Assembly: GCF_019059575.1 (NCBI RefSeq)
Contig: NW_024881625.1
Coordinates: forward strand, 620,001-684,000
Length of the DNA: 64,000 nt
Reading direction: 5' to 3'
Origin: Amphibalanus amphitrite
Taxonomy: Eukaryota; Arthropoda; Thecostraca; Balanomorpha; Balanidae
In this document: in pieces, positions 10,301-19,579 of the stretch
Layout of the letters: each line of letters starts with the position of its first letter
Numbering within the stretch: position 1 is the stretch's first letter
Notes under the pieces: model-generated
Database searches by the model: none
Seen by the model: the letters and a program-made list of their open reading frames with translations, nothing else
What the model was told of the DNA's origin: nothing
Program-made: the position numbers and the translations under genes

Positions 10301-11590
10301 CCTTTCCTTCTACTGCAACACATATAAGCATGCACATGACATCTTTCCCCAATATCTTATTCTTTCCCCAATATCCTCTCCAAAATTCAAAATTATGGGA
10401 TATAAATGTTCAGCTAAGTTTAATTTTTTAAGAAATTTTTTGGTTATTTGTCTGGATCCATTTCAACTCTTTTTTTCTTTTTAAATTCTTTTCGACCCGA
10501 TAAAACCCACCAAAACTGAGCGTGCCAAATGAAAAATATCTAACTCAAATAACAGTTTAGAAAAGCCTCACCATGGATCATGAAAAGCATCATGCAACTA
10601 TCGACTGAATAGTTGCATGCTATGAATACGTCCTAGATTTCAATTATCATTGTTCAATGTTCAACATTTTGGCTGGAACTGACGCTGCCTCTGGCTTGCC
10701 CGTTTGTTTGAGATAATGATTCCCTTCAGTCGCATTCTTGCCGGTTCCACATGAACAGGATACCACCATACCGGAGTGAACGCACCCGCAACCATCATCA
10801 TCCCCTCCCCTCAGCCTCGGCGCAGTGGCGGGCGGCCCTGGGCGGCCCACTCCCGGCGCTACGCACGCCACATGCGCCGTGATACCGCGTCACTCCCCCT
10901 CCCTCCTTCCCCCACAATGACCGGTGACCTCACTTCCCTCGGGATTTGGACTCGCCCTACCCGGACCGTAGCGCCACGTGGTGGCTCTGGAGATCTTAAA
11001 TAGACCCACTGTACCTAATGTAATTCAAATGTATACGAGATAGTCGTGAAAACGGCTATAGTGACCCTAAGTGACCTGACCTGGTATCGGTGACCTCATT
11101 TAGCAACATAGGTATTAGGCAACAAACGCCATCGATGATTTCCGATAACATGCCTTTTACTCGATGTTATAACGCATTCCTTAGAAGGCCTGTGAACGGT
11201 GAAAAATGTGACCTTTGATATGAGCTGTGACGTCATCGGTTGCAGCTAGGTCAATGAAATTCGGTCTCATGGTAGTTCCCCGGTGGGACTATCGAACTCC
11301 GTTTGACTTTTGGAAATTGAAAATCGGTCGGTAACTTTCCGAGACCTTGGGGGGGCGCCCCCTCCCCCACAACGGATCGCAGGGACAGGGTCCGCCACTA
11401 CCCCAACGGAACGAGGACAAGCGAGTGTGCAAACTCGCTCACCTATACCATATGTATATCATATGCATAGTGCATGCATACCATGGACAACTCACTATGG
11501 CATATATGCATACAAGGGGCATGATAAGACATGTGGTATACGCATGATAGATATGTGTGATCATTGGACATTGTCTCATACAAGTCAAAC
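10300..11590. other. Unassigned intergenic sequence
   Basis: No supported gene. A GC-rich patch at 10790-11000 opens a short frame without family resemblance, and 11340-11400 carries a G/C block like those of other DNA transposons here. The remainder is AT-rich with alternating ATGCATAT sequence near 11440-11540. Confidence 0.35.
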
Positions 11591-11950
11591 TACACTGAGA
11601 AAAATGTTCACTCCAAATAAAAGAGGAAAATGGTTCCATTGTAACCCTGAGTTTAGAGTTATACAATCACTCCACTTACTCCACTAAAATGTGTATGTAG
11701 CATGACCTCTTTTATAACGAAAAGGTGTAGGCATACCACCATTGGAGCAAACCACCACTTGAAAAAGACTAAGCATGAGCGCGTACTTCATGGAAACGTT
11801 ACACCCGTACCAGGTGCAGCATCGCGTGATTTGTGGCACTGGCTACACCCTTATTCCAGACAGAATGTTACGTAACACCCATCAGGGGTACCGCCGTTTT
11901 GGCTCATCAGAGCCTAAGGGTGTAATGGTGGGCTTCATCCGAAAATTTCT

Positions 11951-12273
11951 TTGATTCCGCTGTTCGGCAAAGTTTTAGAAAGGATGGCATACATGTCGCT
12001 ACTCTGTCATGTGAACCCGGTTCTATCCCCAGTTCAGCACGGCTTTGTCTCCGGCAGGTCGTGTGCCACTAATCTGGCAACTCTCCTGAGCTCCTCCTGG
12101 GATTCGATAGCTTCTGGAGATCAAACTGACTGCATCTACACTGATTTTTCTGCGGCCTTTCAGAGTGTGAACCATTCTCTACTGATTCATAAATTACAAA
12201 ATTCATTTAACGTATCTGATACTGCCCTATCTTGGTTCACCTCGTATCTTGAAAACAGACGACAGCTGTCATA
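11951..12273 (+). pseudogene. LINE reverse transcriptase, N-terminal fragment
   Basis: The translated segment contains the finger-palm region of a non-LTR reverse transcriptase: QHGFVSGRSCATNLATLL, then the motif A region CIYTDFSAAFQSVNH, then WFTSYLENRRQLS. In intact relatives the frame continues through NG..S.W..V.SG.PQG; here it stops at about 12273 and the continuation lies in another frame from 12274. One frameshift near 12270 therefore separates the two halves. Upstream RT and endonuclease sequence is absent by 5' truncation. Confidence 0.8.
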
Positions 12274-13257
12274 GTGAACGGGAGGTGCTCGGAGTGGTGC
12301 CGGGTTACATCGGGCACCCCGGAGGGCGGCCTGATTTCCCCCCTTCTCTTCGCCCTCCATATCAACGACCTGCCGTCCGAGATGTCCTCTCGGTGTCTCA
12401 TGTTTGCGGATGATGTCAAAATTTACCGTCGGATCACCTGCGCAGCCGATGCGGATCTCCTTCAGGCCGACCTACAGAAGCTGTGCCGGTGGTCCGAAAC
12501 CTGGAAACTTTCCCTCAATCCGGCCAAGTGCAAGTCATTCAGAATGACTTTGAAAACAAAACCCATTTTAACAACGTATTTTGCCAAAAACACGGCCTTA
12601 GAGCACGTGAACTCTATTCGGGACTTAGGAGTAACTCTGGACACCAAATTAACTTTCGGCCCCCACATCCAAAGCACCGTCATGAAGGCCAATAGGGCAC
12701 TCGGAGGTTTGATTCGATCATTCCAAACGGCCACACCGAGGGGACATCTCAACACATCAGCGGTGCTCACGTCGTACTTTGCTAACGTACGATCTGTACT
12801 CGAGTTTTGCAGCGTCATATGGGGTGGCGCAGCAGCCGTCCACACCGACCGAGTAGACCGAGTGCAGCATAGGTTTTTGATGTGGCTAAATGCTCACTCT
12901 CGCAGTCGCTCACCATCCATGTCGTATGCGACTTTGCTCAAACACTTCAAGACATGCTCGTTGGCATCTCGCAGAACCCAGCACGACATTTTGTTTGCTC
13001 GCAACGTGCTAACCGGGAAGATACGCTCATCATTCTTGCTGAGCGCCTTTTCCCCGAGCACACCCATCCGTTCGACGCGGCAACAAGTGCTGTTGTATGT
13101 GCCCTATGCTAGAGTCAGCACTGTGAAGGGTGGATTATTTGTGCGTTTGCCGAAGGTCGTGAACAGCTTTCTGAGACAGCGATCGCAAGCTGACATCTTT
13201 CACGACTCATATGTCACGTTCCGTTCCAGTGTTATCGCATATGTGTGTGCTGCGTGA
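12274..13257 (+). pseudogene. LINE reverse transcriptase, C-terminal part (FADD box)
   Basis: The 327-residue frame starts at NGRCSEWCRVTSGTPEGG, equivalent to the SGVPQGS motif B, followed by PLLFALHINDLP. The catalytic FADDVKIY lies about 44 residues in. The sequence DLGVTLDTKLTFGPHI and a long thumb/connection region with VRSVLEFCSVIW follow. This is the order of Jockey/CR1-group LINEs without an RNase H domain. The frame begins after a frameshift relative to the preceding segment, so the copy is dead. Confidence 0.85.
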
Positions 13258-13598
13258 TGAGAAGCTTCTTCGTGTAACTGTAGGCACGAGCTGTTTTGCT
13301 ATTTTATCACCACTGTATGTATTTTAAACTGTATGCTGTTAGTGTTCATTTACATGCTATATTTGTGTTTTTAATGTTTGACTTCGTCGCTAATTGGGGG
13401 ACTCCCCGTAGATGATTTTGCTGAATAAATGAAATAAATGAATAAATGAAAAGGGTGTTATTTTTTATTTTTGCACAAAGGTGTCAATGAAGCCAAAGCT
13501 GGTTCACTTAAGTAGCATTATGGGTGTGGCAAAGGGTGTTGGGTTGCCCTCATAAATGGTGCTTACATGAGCCAACTGGATCATGTCACAACCGTTAA

Positions 13599-14525
13599 CC
13601 CGGCAGTTGCTGGGGTATTTCGCCACCCACCGTTTGCTGGGGGGGGGGGGGGGCGGGCGTTAAACGCCCCCAGCCGATAACTCGAGAACTAATAGGCGCA
13701 GCGAAACGCACGAGGCGGCAAACGAAAGAACGCAACGAGACGCTTCAGATGAGTACTTTAAAGTTGAATTTTGAGGTCACAGGTCGGGTCAAGGTCAGGT
13801 CAAACACCTGAAATCGGGCTTTCAGTAGCATGGATTTCAGGACTTCGCAATGGGCGCCTCTCGTCATAAACTCTGTCAAAACGGTGCACAATCCATCATA
13901 TAAGGCCTACAAGAGTGTCAGCTCCATGTAGGGGTCAATCAAGCGTAGGTCAGGGTCAAGGTTAGGTGAACCGGGTAGGCACATATCCCCGAAAATCAAA
14001 ACTGATATTCGCAGCCTGTGACACATGTTTTATGGGTAATTTGGGGCGTAGAACACGATGGTGACATTCATTTTATCATATGTGTACGTGTTTGGCTAAA
14101 AAACTTCAATTTAAGAAATGCATGTATCATGGTCGTGAAATAGTTACCGAGAAATTGCCAAGATTCAGTTCAAGATTTTGGAAAATGCGAAACGATAATC
14201 AATAATCGAAGATAGCCATTTGATTGTTCAAGGTATTGGCAGTCTAATGGCGTTTACGGCATGTCTGTATGTATATTCTGTGATTTTATATGATTTTTTG
14301 AAAATATGCCGTTTTTTGTCGAAAACTCGCAAATCATGACGTCACTAAAACCTCGATATCTCAAAAAATTTCCGACCGATTTTTTGAAACATTGTCACAA
14401 TAAACTTCAATCAATTCCCTACAGGTACCCAAAATTTGGCGCGCCTGCGGCGCGCCGTTTTTATGCTATGGCCCGGCGAAAAAAGTGGGGGCGTTTAACG
14501 CCCCCCCCCCCCAGCAACTCGCGGG
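13599..14525. mobile_element. TTAA element, family G (AGTTGCTGGGG termini)
   Basis: TTAA flanks at 13595-13598 and 14526-14529. The termini are CCCGGCAGTTGCTGGGG and, inverted, CCCGCGAGTTGCTGGGG. A G-run/C-run hairpin containing GTTAAACGC lies near each end (13640-13672 and 14487-14512). The 927-bp body is non-coding, with several AGGTCA-type half-sites around 13770-13800 and 13930-13975. Confidence 0.85.
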
Positions 14526-14809
14526 TTAAGGGTGCTGAGCTGAAAAGTTTGGCCTACATCCCATGAAGAAGAGTCAAACGGATAGAGCTACACCCGTATT
14601 GCGGTTATAAGTGTCACTCAACACTTATTAAAGGTGTCATTTTTGCACCAAAAATACACCCCTCATGGGTGTAAATATATTTGTGTGCTGGTACATACGT
14701 ATGCAGAGAGGTCTGTGCTGTGCCGTGGAGGGTTGTCATTGATAAGACAAGGGCGCTGCGGCGGCGGCGGCTGAGGTCGGTGACCGTCCCAGTTGCCGCC
14801 CACCCCAGC

Positions 14810-15055
14810 ATGGCGGCCGGCAAGGTATCCGGCGCAAACAACAGCGGTCAACGGCTTACCACGGCGACGGGAGGGGTCAGCGCGGGCAGTGGCGGAGGGC
14901 AGCGCGGCGGCACCAACGGCTCGGCTGGGTGGGGCCAGCCCGCCGTCGAAGAACCTGTTAGAGACCGTCCCTGCTACTTGACAGCACCTACGCAGTGCAG
15001 TGCCCACGAAATGCGCCATCCGGCCCGGAGGCGAGGGTGGCAGGAAAAACACTAG
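14810..15055 (+). CDS. Candidate small reading frame in a CpG-rich patch, unrecognised
   Basis: A GC-rich, CpG-dense block (about 14755-15060) contains an ATG in a fair Kozak context (CCCAGCATGG) that opens an 81-residue Gly/Ser/Arg-rich frame (MAAGKVSGANNSG...). An overlapping minus-strand frame is equally open, so base composition alone may explain both. It could be the first exon of a host gene, with the patch acting as a promoter-like CpG island, but no domain is visible and no splice structure can be proven. Confidence 0.15.
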   Translation: MAAGKVSGANNSGQRLTTATGGVSAGSGGGQRGGTNGSAGWGQPAVEEPVRDRPCYLTAPTQCSAHEMRHPARRRGWQEKH

Positions 15056-15385
15056 CTACGCTTTCCGCGAATGACGACAGAGGCTCATCAGTCATCACAC
15101 TCCCCTGTTCCTATGATACTTGCCATAATTCCAAAAGAATGCTTTCCTTAAAGGGATCCTAGTTCCTTAAAGGGATCTTAGGGATCCTTAAGGGACTTCA
15201 CCTTCAAAAAGTTTATATAAATTGGCATAACAGTGATGGTGGTTCAGAAAGAGCAAAAATGAATTTCTACCAAATTTGATCGAAAAATATGCATCGTCTT
15301 TTTAAGTATACTTTTATTTTCGTTTATTTTTGGGGTCTCCGCTGTTCCTATATGACTTCATTTGGAAGCAATAATTTGGTATCTT

Positions 15386-16137
15386 TGTAGTGACGAGCTG
15401 TGCCCGATCGCGTAGTGTACATATGTTATGTTTGTTTGTTTATGTTTGTTGTCATATGTCTGTATCGTGCATATATTCTCTGTACCTAATGTGTCCGCCA
15501 CTGCGCGCGTGGACCTCCAAGAACTGTGCGCCGTTCTACATGATAGCGCATGCGCACTATTCGTTACCACTTGGTACTGTTAGTACAAAGGTCGCCCAAT
15601 TGTGTGCAAATACATTCGATTTCTAACCGGAGCAGGACTTTGAAGAAGAGAGGCGAAGGAAGACGGAGAAGGCTGAAGGCTGACGACGGAGAGACACACG
15701 CACAACCGACCTTCAAGGTCGCACCGAGCTACGGTCGAGCGAGGTGGGCAACACGCCCTTAAAGACGCCTCTGATTGTAGCCACGCCGGTACCCCTGGTC
15801 GGACCCGGTATACTGACACGGACCTTGCCACTGGCTCTGGCTCAGGTTGTCTTAGCGGACACGCCTGCCAGTCCAGACGCTCTCCTAAGAGCGAGTGCTC
15901 GGCTACCGCCAGTCTGCCGGGCCCAACAGCGTTCTGCTGACACCCGCCGATACCGCTCGCCGCACCGCAAGTGCCGCAGCGATTCGGGCGCTCCAGGCGA
16001 GCGTAACGGGAGTCACACCAGTCCGCGCCGCCAGGCTCTGCCCGCTGTTGTATTCACGGACGAAGCTATTCATTCTTTAGATTGCTGACACAGATTCAGT
16101 AGATTGCACAGATCAGCTGGCCGTCCGTAGAATTACA
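15386..16137 (+). repeat. 5' LTR of the Ty3/Gypsy element
   Basis: This 752-bp LTR begins TGTAGTGACGAGC and ends GTAGAATTACA. It is nearly identical to the 742-bp 3' LTR; the visible differences are a 4-bp change in a TTTG repeat near the start and a short replacement near the end. Confidence 0.95.
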
Positions 16138-16138
16138 C

Positions 16139-16156
16139 TGGTGACCCCGACGTGAT
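16139..16156 (+). promoter_or_regulatory. Primer binding site complementary to tRNA-Trp
   Basis: TGGTGACCCCGACGTGAT, one base after the 5' LTR, is the exact complement of the last 18 bases of a typical animal tRNA-Trp including CCA. It is where minus-strand DNA synthesis of the Gypsy element would be primed. Confidence 0.85.
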
Positions 16157-16170
16157 ACTCCAACCCAGTC

Positions 16171-16791
16171 ATGCCGGACGCCACGGAGTTGGACAACGCA
16201 GCACCGCGGGGCGCCCCTCCCGCGACGGTGTCCAACGGGCCTCCAGCTGAGACCGCTCAACGGCCGCTAGCTTCGTTCCGCCTGCCACCATACACGCCAG
16301 AAGAGCCCGATCTATGGCTCCTACAGGTCGAATGCGCGTTCGACATCAGCGGCGTAAGCTCCGACGAGCTCCGGTACAAACTTCTAGTCGCCAACCTGCC
16401 AGCGACTATCGCCGTCCAGGTCAAGGACGTGATAAGGACATCAAGGTCATTCACCGCCCTGTGCGACGCGCTGAAGTCTCGCCTTGCGCAATCCCGGGCC
16501 GACAGGCTGCAGTCGCTACTCAGCCGACAGCAGCTCGGCGACCAAAAGCCGACGGCGCTCCTCCGTTCCATGAGGAACGAGCTGGCCGCCGCCGGGGACG
16601 CTCCCGTGGACACGGAGCTGTTCCGGACACTCTTCAAACAACGTCTGCCGCAGCCCGTCCGCGCTGCCCTGGCCCTACTGCCGGCCGACAGCGCACTGGA
16701 CGCGCTGGCAGAAGCGGCAGACCGATACCTGGACGCCAGCGGACCCGCGAACCCTCATCGACCCGCGGACCCTCATCCCGCAGGGGGCTGA
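16171..16791 (+). CDS. Ty3/Gypsy Gag region
   Basis: The 206-residue frame carries the arthropod-type Gypsy Gag signature: LPPYTPEEPDLWLLQVECAF, then a region equivalent to SDE..KY..+.A.LP..+A..V.D+I, then LLSRQQLGDQKPTALLR.M. It would form the capsid-like part of the virus-like particle. It begins 15 bases after the primer site. A nucleocapsid zinc knuckle was not seen before the nested LINE begins. The element is treated as a broken fossil. Confidence 0.85.
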   Translation: MPDATELDNAAPRGAPPATVSNGPPAETAQRPLASFRLPPYTPEEPDLWLLQVECAFDISGVSSDELRYKLLVANLPATIAVQVKDVIRTSRSFTALCDALKSRLAQSRADRLQSLLSRQQLGDQKPTALLRSMRNELAAAGDAPVDTELFRTLFKQRLPQPVRAALALLPADSALDALAEAADRYLDASGPANPHRPADPHPAGG

Positions 16792-16855
16792 CCGTGGTCA
16801 GAGCTGCTGCTTAGCCGAGGTCATCTGGCCCCGGCTTTGCGGCGGCTGTGACTTC

Positions 16856-17329
16856 GGCCAGTAAGGGGAGTAGCGCCCCCTCGGCCCCAGCTTGACGCGC
16901 GTTTGACCTGGACTTGCTTTGGTTGCCGGATGGATTGCCTGCTGGATTGGCCCCGCAGGGGGTTGGCAGTGGCCTGGGTCGCTGTTGGACTGGGCTCCTT
17001 GGGCCCTCGCCCCGCGTCGGCCCTGGCCTCGGCCAGCAAGGGGAGTAGCGCCCCCTCGGCCCCAGCTTGACCCACGCTTGCTTACGATTTGCTCTTGATC
17101 ACTGGATGGACAGATGGTACGGCCCGACTTTTCTTGGTTTCCGTGGTTTTGTTTCTCTTGAGCGGTCTTTGTTTGCTTTTGCTTTGCTTCTCACCGGATG
17201 TCCGCGTTTCGCTCGATCACAGCTTTCTGGTTCCTTTCCCCCTTTTTTTTTCGTTGTTTTTTGCACCCGCAGGAACACAGCCGATTTGGGCTAGTGTAAG
17301 GGGAGTGGCGTCCCCTCGGGTACCAGCCG
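16856..17329 (+). repeat. LINE 5' UTR repeats (AAGGGGAGTAGCGCCCCCTC)
   Basis: Two almost identical 40-bp copies at 16856-16895 and 17031-17070 (175 bases apart) and a more diverged third at about 17291-17329 share AAGGGGAGT.GCG.CCCCTC. Repeated units in the 5' UTR are common in LINEs with internal promoters; promoter activity here is inference. Confidence 0.75.
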
Positions 17330-17782
17330 GTTTTACTAGGCTAGGCGAGCCGACCCGTACCCCAGGACAACGGGATCCTGGAGGTTGAGCCCCCCACCGT
17401 GCGGAGCCAGTCGCGGTGGCTGGGCAACACGCCTCTTTGGCCCTGAGTTCTGTAAGGGCGGGACACTCAGTGGGGCGCCGCACTTGAGGAGCCATTCCCA
17501 GTCGTGATGCCGCCGGGGGTGGTGTCGGAGAGGTGTCGCCGGCGGGGTTCGGGCACTTGTGCTCGTCCTCCGTCGGTGGGGCTGATCTGTCGCTGCCCCT
17601 GGCGGTGACTCGGCTAGGCGTCAAGGGAGGAGGCGGTATCCGACCGTGGGGGGTGGTGAGTCTCTCTCTCCCCCTCGGAAGGTGCCGCCAAGTCCCGTAC
17701 AGTCAGCTCGGCCGTCCCAGGCCTTGTAGCGGCGCCGTTGCGGAGCGTCGGCGGCCGAGCTGGCGGAGACCAACAGACTCGC

Positions 17783-19498
17783 ATGGATACCTTGACCAAC
17801 CCCTCCTCCCCCTCTCTCACCAATCCCTCGGCTTCGGCCGATTCTCGCCCGCCGGCCTCGGCCGACGGGCGAACGTTGCACGTTCAAAGACCGAAAAATC
17901 CCAGAATCCTCATCTTCCGGAGCGCAGACAGGGAGCTGAGCTCCTTGTCGCCCTTCCAGCGAAAGGACGGTTGTGACCGGTTTGGCAGCATCGTCCGCTG
18001 CGACCGCATGCGGGACGGAGCACTTGAGGTGGAGTTCCGGAAAAGCGAAGAGGCGACGAATGCCTTAACTGCCACTCGATTCGTGTACTCGGAAGGACGT
18101 GCCTCCGGTCGGAAGCTCGTTTCTTTGCCGCTGACGGTGGAGCCACACCGCTCCAAGAACTCCTCTCGAGGAGTTATAAACTGCTTCGACTTGAGGAACG
18201 TGAGTGACGAGGACATAGCGGACGGGCTCTCGGAGTACGGCGTGACAGCCGCCCGCCGCATCCTCACGCGAAGAGGCACGGTCCCGACAAATAACATCAT
18301 TCTGACATTTGACACCACCGACATGCCGAACGAGGTCCGTGTGGGGTACATCAAGGTCCGCGTGCGCCCATACGTCCCGGCACCCATGCGCTGCTATCGG
18401 TGCCAGAGGTTCGGCCACACGAAGGACAACTGCCGGGGTAGACCCACATGCTCCAAGTGCGCTTCTCAGGACCACACTGACGATACGTGCGACTCGGAGA
18501 CCCCTCGATGCGTCAACTGCGGAGAGGGGCAGAAACCGCACTCCGCGTATGACAGGTCCTGCCCTACATACGTCAAGGAGAAGGAGATCAACACCATCAA
18601 GGCTACCAGGAATCTGTCATTCAAAGAGGCCCGGGAGGTATATAACCAAAATCACCCGAAGACCTCGTATGCCCAGAAGGTGAAAGTGACAAACGCTACC
18701 GATGCCTCCCAGATGAGCGTGGCACAGCTCGTGCAGCTTCTCAAAAGATTTGGCCTCACTGTCGTAGCCACTGGTGACTCCGCGGACTCTTCGGCGCCTG
18801 GTGCGCCGCCGAGTGACACAGAGCAGACTGCTCAAGAGCCAGTGTGGGGTCCACCCAGTCCCGCTCCAGCTGCGAGCGGTGAAGGAGACGATTGGACCGT
18901 CGTCCAGCGCCGACAGGGTGGTCGGCGCCCCCCGGCGCAGGGTAAGGCGCCATCCACCCCGCCCCGCCCCCGACCGCCCACGGCGGTGCAGGAGGCTCTG
19001 CGGCAGGGAGAAGAGGAGAGGAGGGCACGAGAGGCGAGGAGGGCTCGCCTCGTTCAAAAGGCCATCGAGGCTAAGGAGGCCTCTGTTGCCGCCTCCGCCT
19101 CCGGGAGTGCCAATGCGGCTGTCGCCGCTGACACCCCGGAGACCCCTCAGGCGGGGACTCGGCCCATCATGGGTCCCCCGCCGCCTCCTCCACCTCCGCA
19201 GCGGCGGCCACCACCGCCGCTGCCAGAGACGCCTGTGTCGAGGACACAGGCCGCCGCCTCGACATCCCCGTCGGGGCGGCAACAGCCTTCCGCGGCTCCA
19301 GGGCGCCTCGCCAAGCGGCAGACGCCCCCGAGCTGGTCGCCCTCGGAGGGTGACGCCCCCCGGGCGAAAAAGCCCCAGCAGGGCTCGAGCCACGCCCGAT
19401 CTGCCTCTGCTGAAGGGAGGCTACACCGAGAGGGCTCGGGGCATCCCCGTATCCGTTACGGGGGGAGCGCCTCCTCGGAGTTAGAGGACCTAGTCTAG
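17783..19498 (+). CDS. LINE ORF1 protein with three CCHC-type zinc knuckles
   Basis: The 571-residue product has a charged N-terminal half, then a zinc knuckle block at residues about 204-262: CYRCQRFGHTKDNC, CSKCASQDHTDDTC and CVNC...HSAYDRSC, followed by the KEKEINTIKATRNLSFKEA region typical of I-type ORF1. The C-terminal half (from about residue 330) is rich in Pro, Ala and Arg and low in complexity. It would bind LINE RNA and form the ribonucleoprotein. The ATG at 17783 is preferred over the upstream in-frame ATG at 17738 because it precedes the conserved region in a reasonable context; this choice is uncertain. No stop interrupts the frame. Confidence 0.85.
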   Translation: MDTLTNPSSPSLTNPSASADSRPPASADGRTLHVQRPKNPRILIFRSADRELSSLSPFQRKDGCDRFGSIVRCDRMRDGALEVEFRKSEEATNALTATRFVYSEGRASGRKLVSLPLTVEPHRSKNSSRGVINCFDLRNVSDEDIADGLSEYGVTAARRILTRRGTVPTNNIILTFDTTDMPNEVRVGYIKVRVRPYVPAPMRCYRCQRFGHTKDNCRGRPTCSKCASQDHTDDTCDSETPRCVNCGEGQKPHSAYDRSCPTYVKEKEINTIKATRNLSFKEAREVYNQNHPKTSYAQKVKVTNATDASQMSVAQLVQLLKRFGLTVVATGDSADSSAPGAPPSDTEQTAQEPVWGPPSPAPAASGEGDDWTVVQRRQGGRRPPAQGKAPSTPPRPRPPTAVQEALRQGEEERRAREARRARLVQKAIEAKEASVAASASGSANAAVAADTPETPQAGTRPIMGPPPPPPPPQRRPPPPLPETPVSRTQAAASTSPSGRQQPSAAPGRLAKRQTPPSWSPSEGDAPRAKKPQQGSSHARSASAEGRLHREGSGHPRIRYGGSASSELEDLV

Positions 19499-19579
19499 TC
19501 TTTCAGTCTAGTCATCTCCTCTTTTATCCTTTTATCTCTCTCGCGCTATTGCGCTTTTTTACCAGGTGCATTTCTCTCG

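Larger units (their letters stand above)
11940..13449 (+). mobile_element. 5'-truncated LINE of the Jockey/CR1 group
   Basis: The insert begins inside the reverse transcriptase and ends with a short repeated tail of the type AATAAATGAAATAAATG (about 13423-13449), as seen in CR1-like and related LINEs that end in a microsatellite rather than plain poly(A). The endonuclease domain is missing at the 5' side, the usual 5' truncation of target-primed insertion. No clear target duplication was found. It sits within a GGTGT-rich repeat. Confidence 0.8.
11690..14680. repeat. GGTGT/ACACCC-rich repeat, interrupted by a LINE and a TTAA element
   Basis: The motif GGGTGT or ACACCC recurs on both sides of two insertions: at 11730-11930, 13450-13590 and 14526-14680. 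The flanks appear to be parts of one older repeat unit split first by the truncated LINE (about 11940-13449) and by the TTAA element at 13599-14525. I could not define its termini. Confidence 0.4.

Noticed and set aside
18617-19393. Minus-strand 258-residue frame opposite LINE ORF1
   Set aside because: Arg/Gly-rich shadow of the Pro/Ala-rich ORF1 tail.
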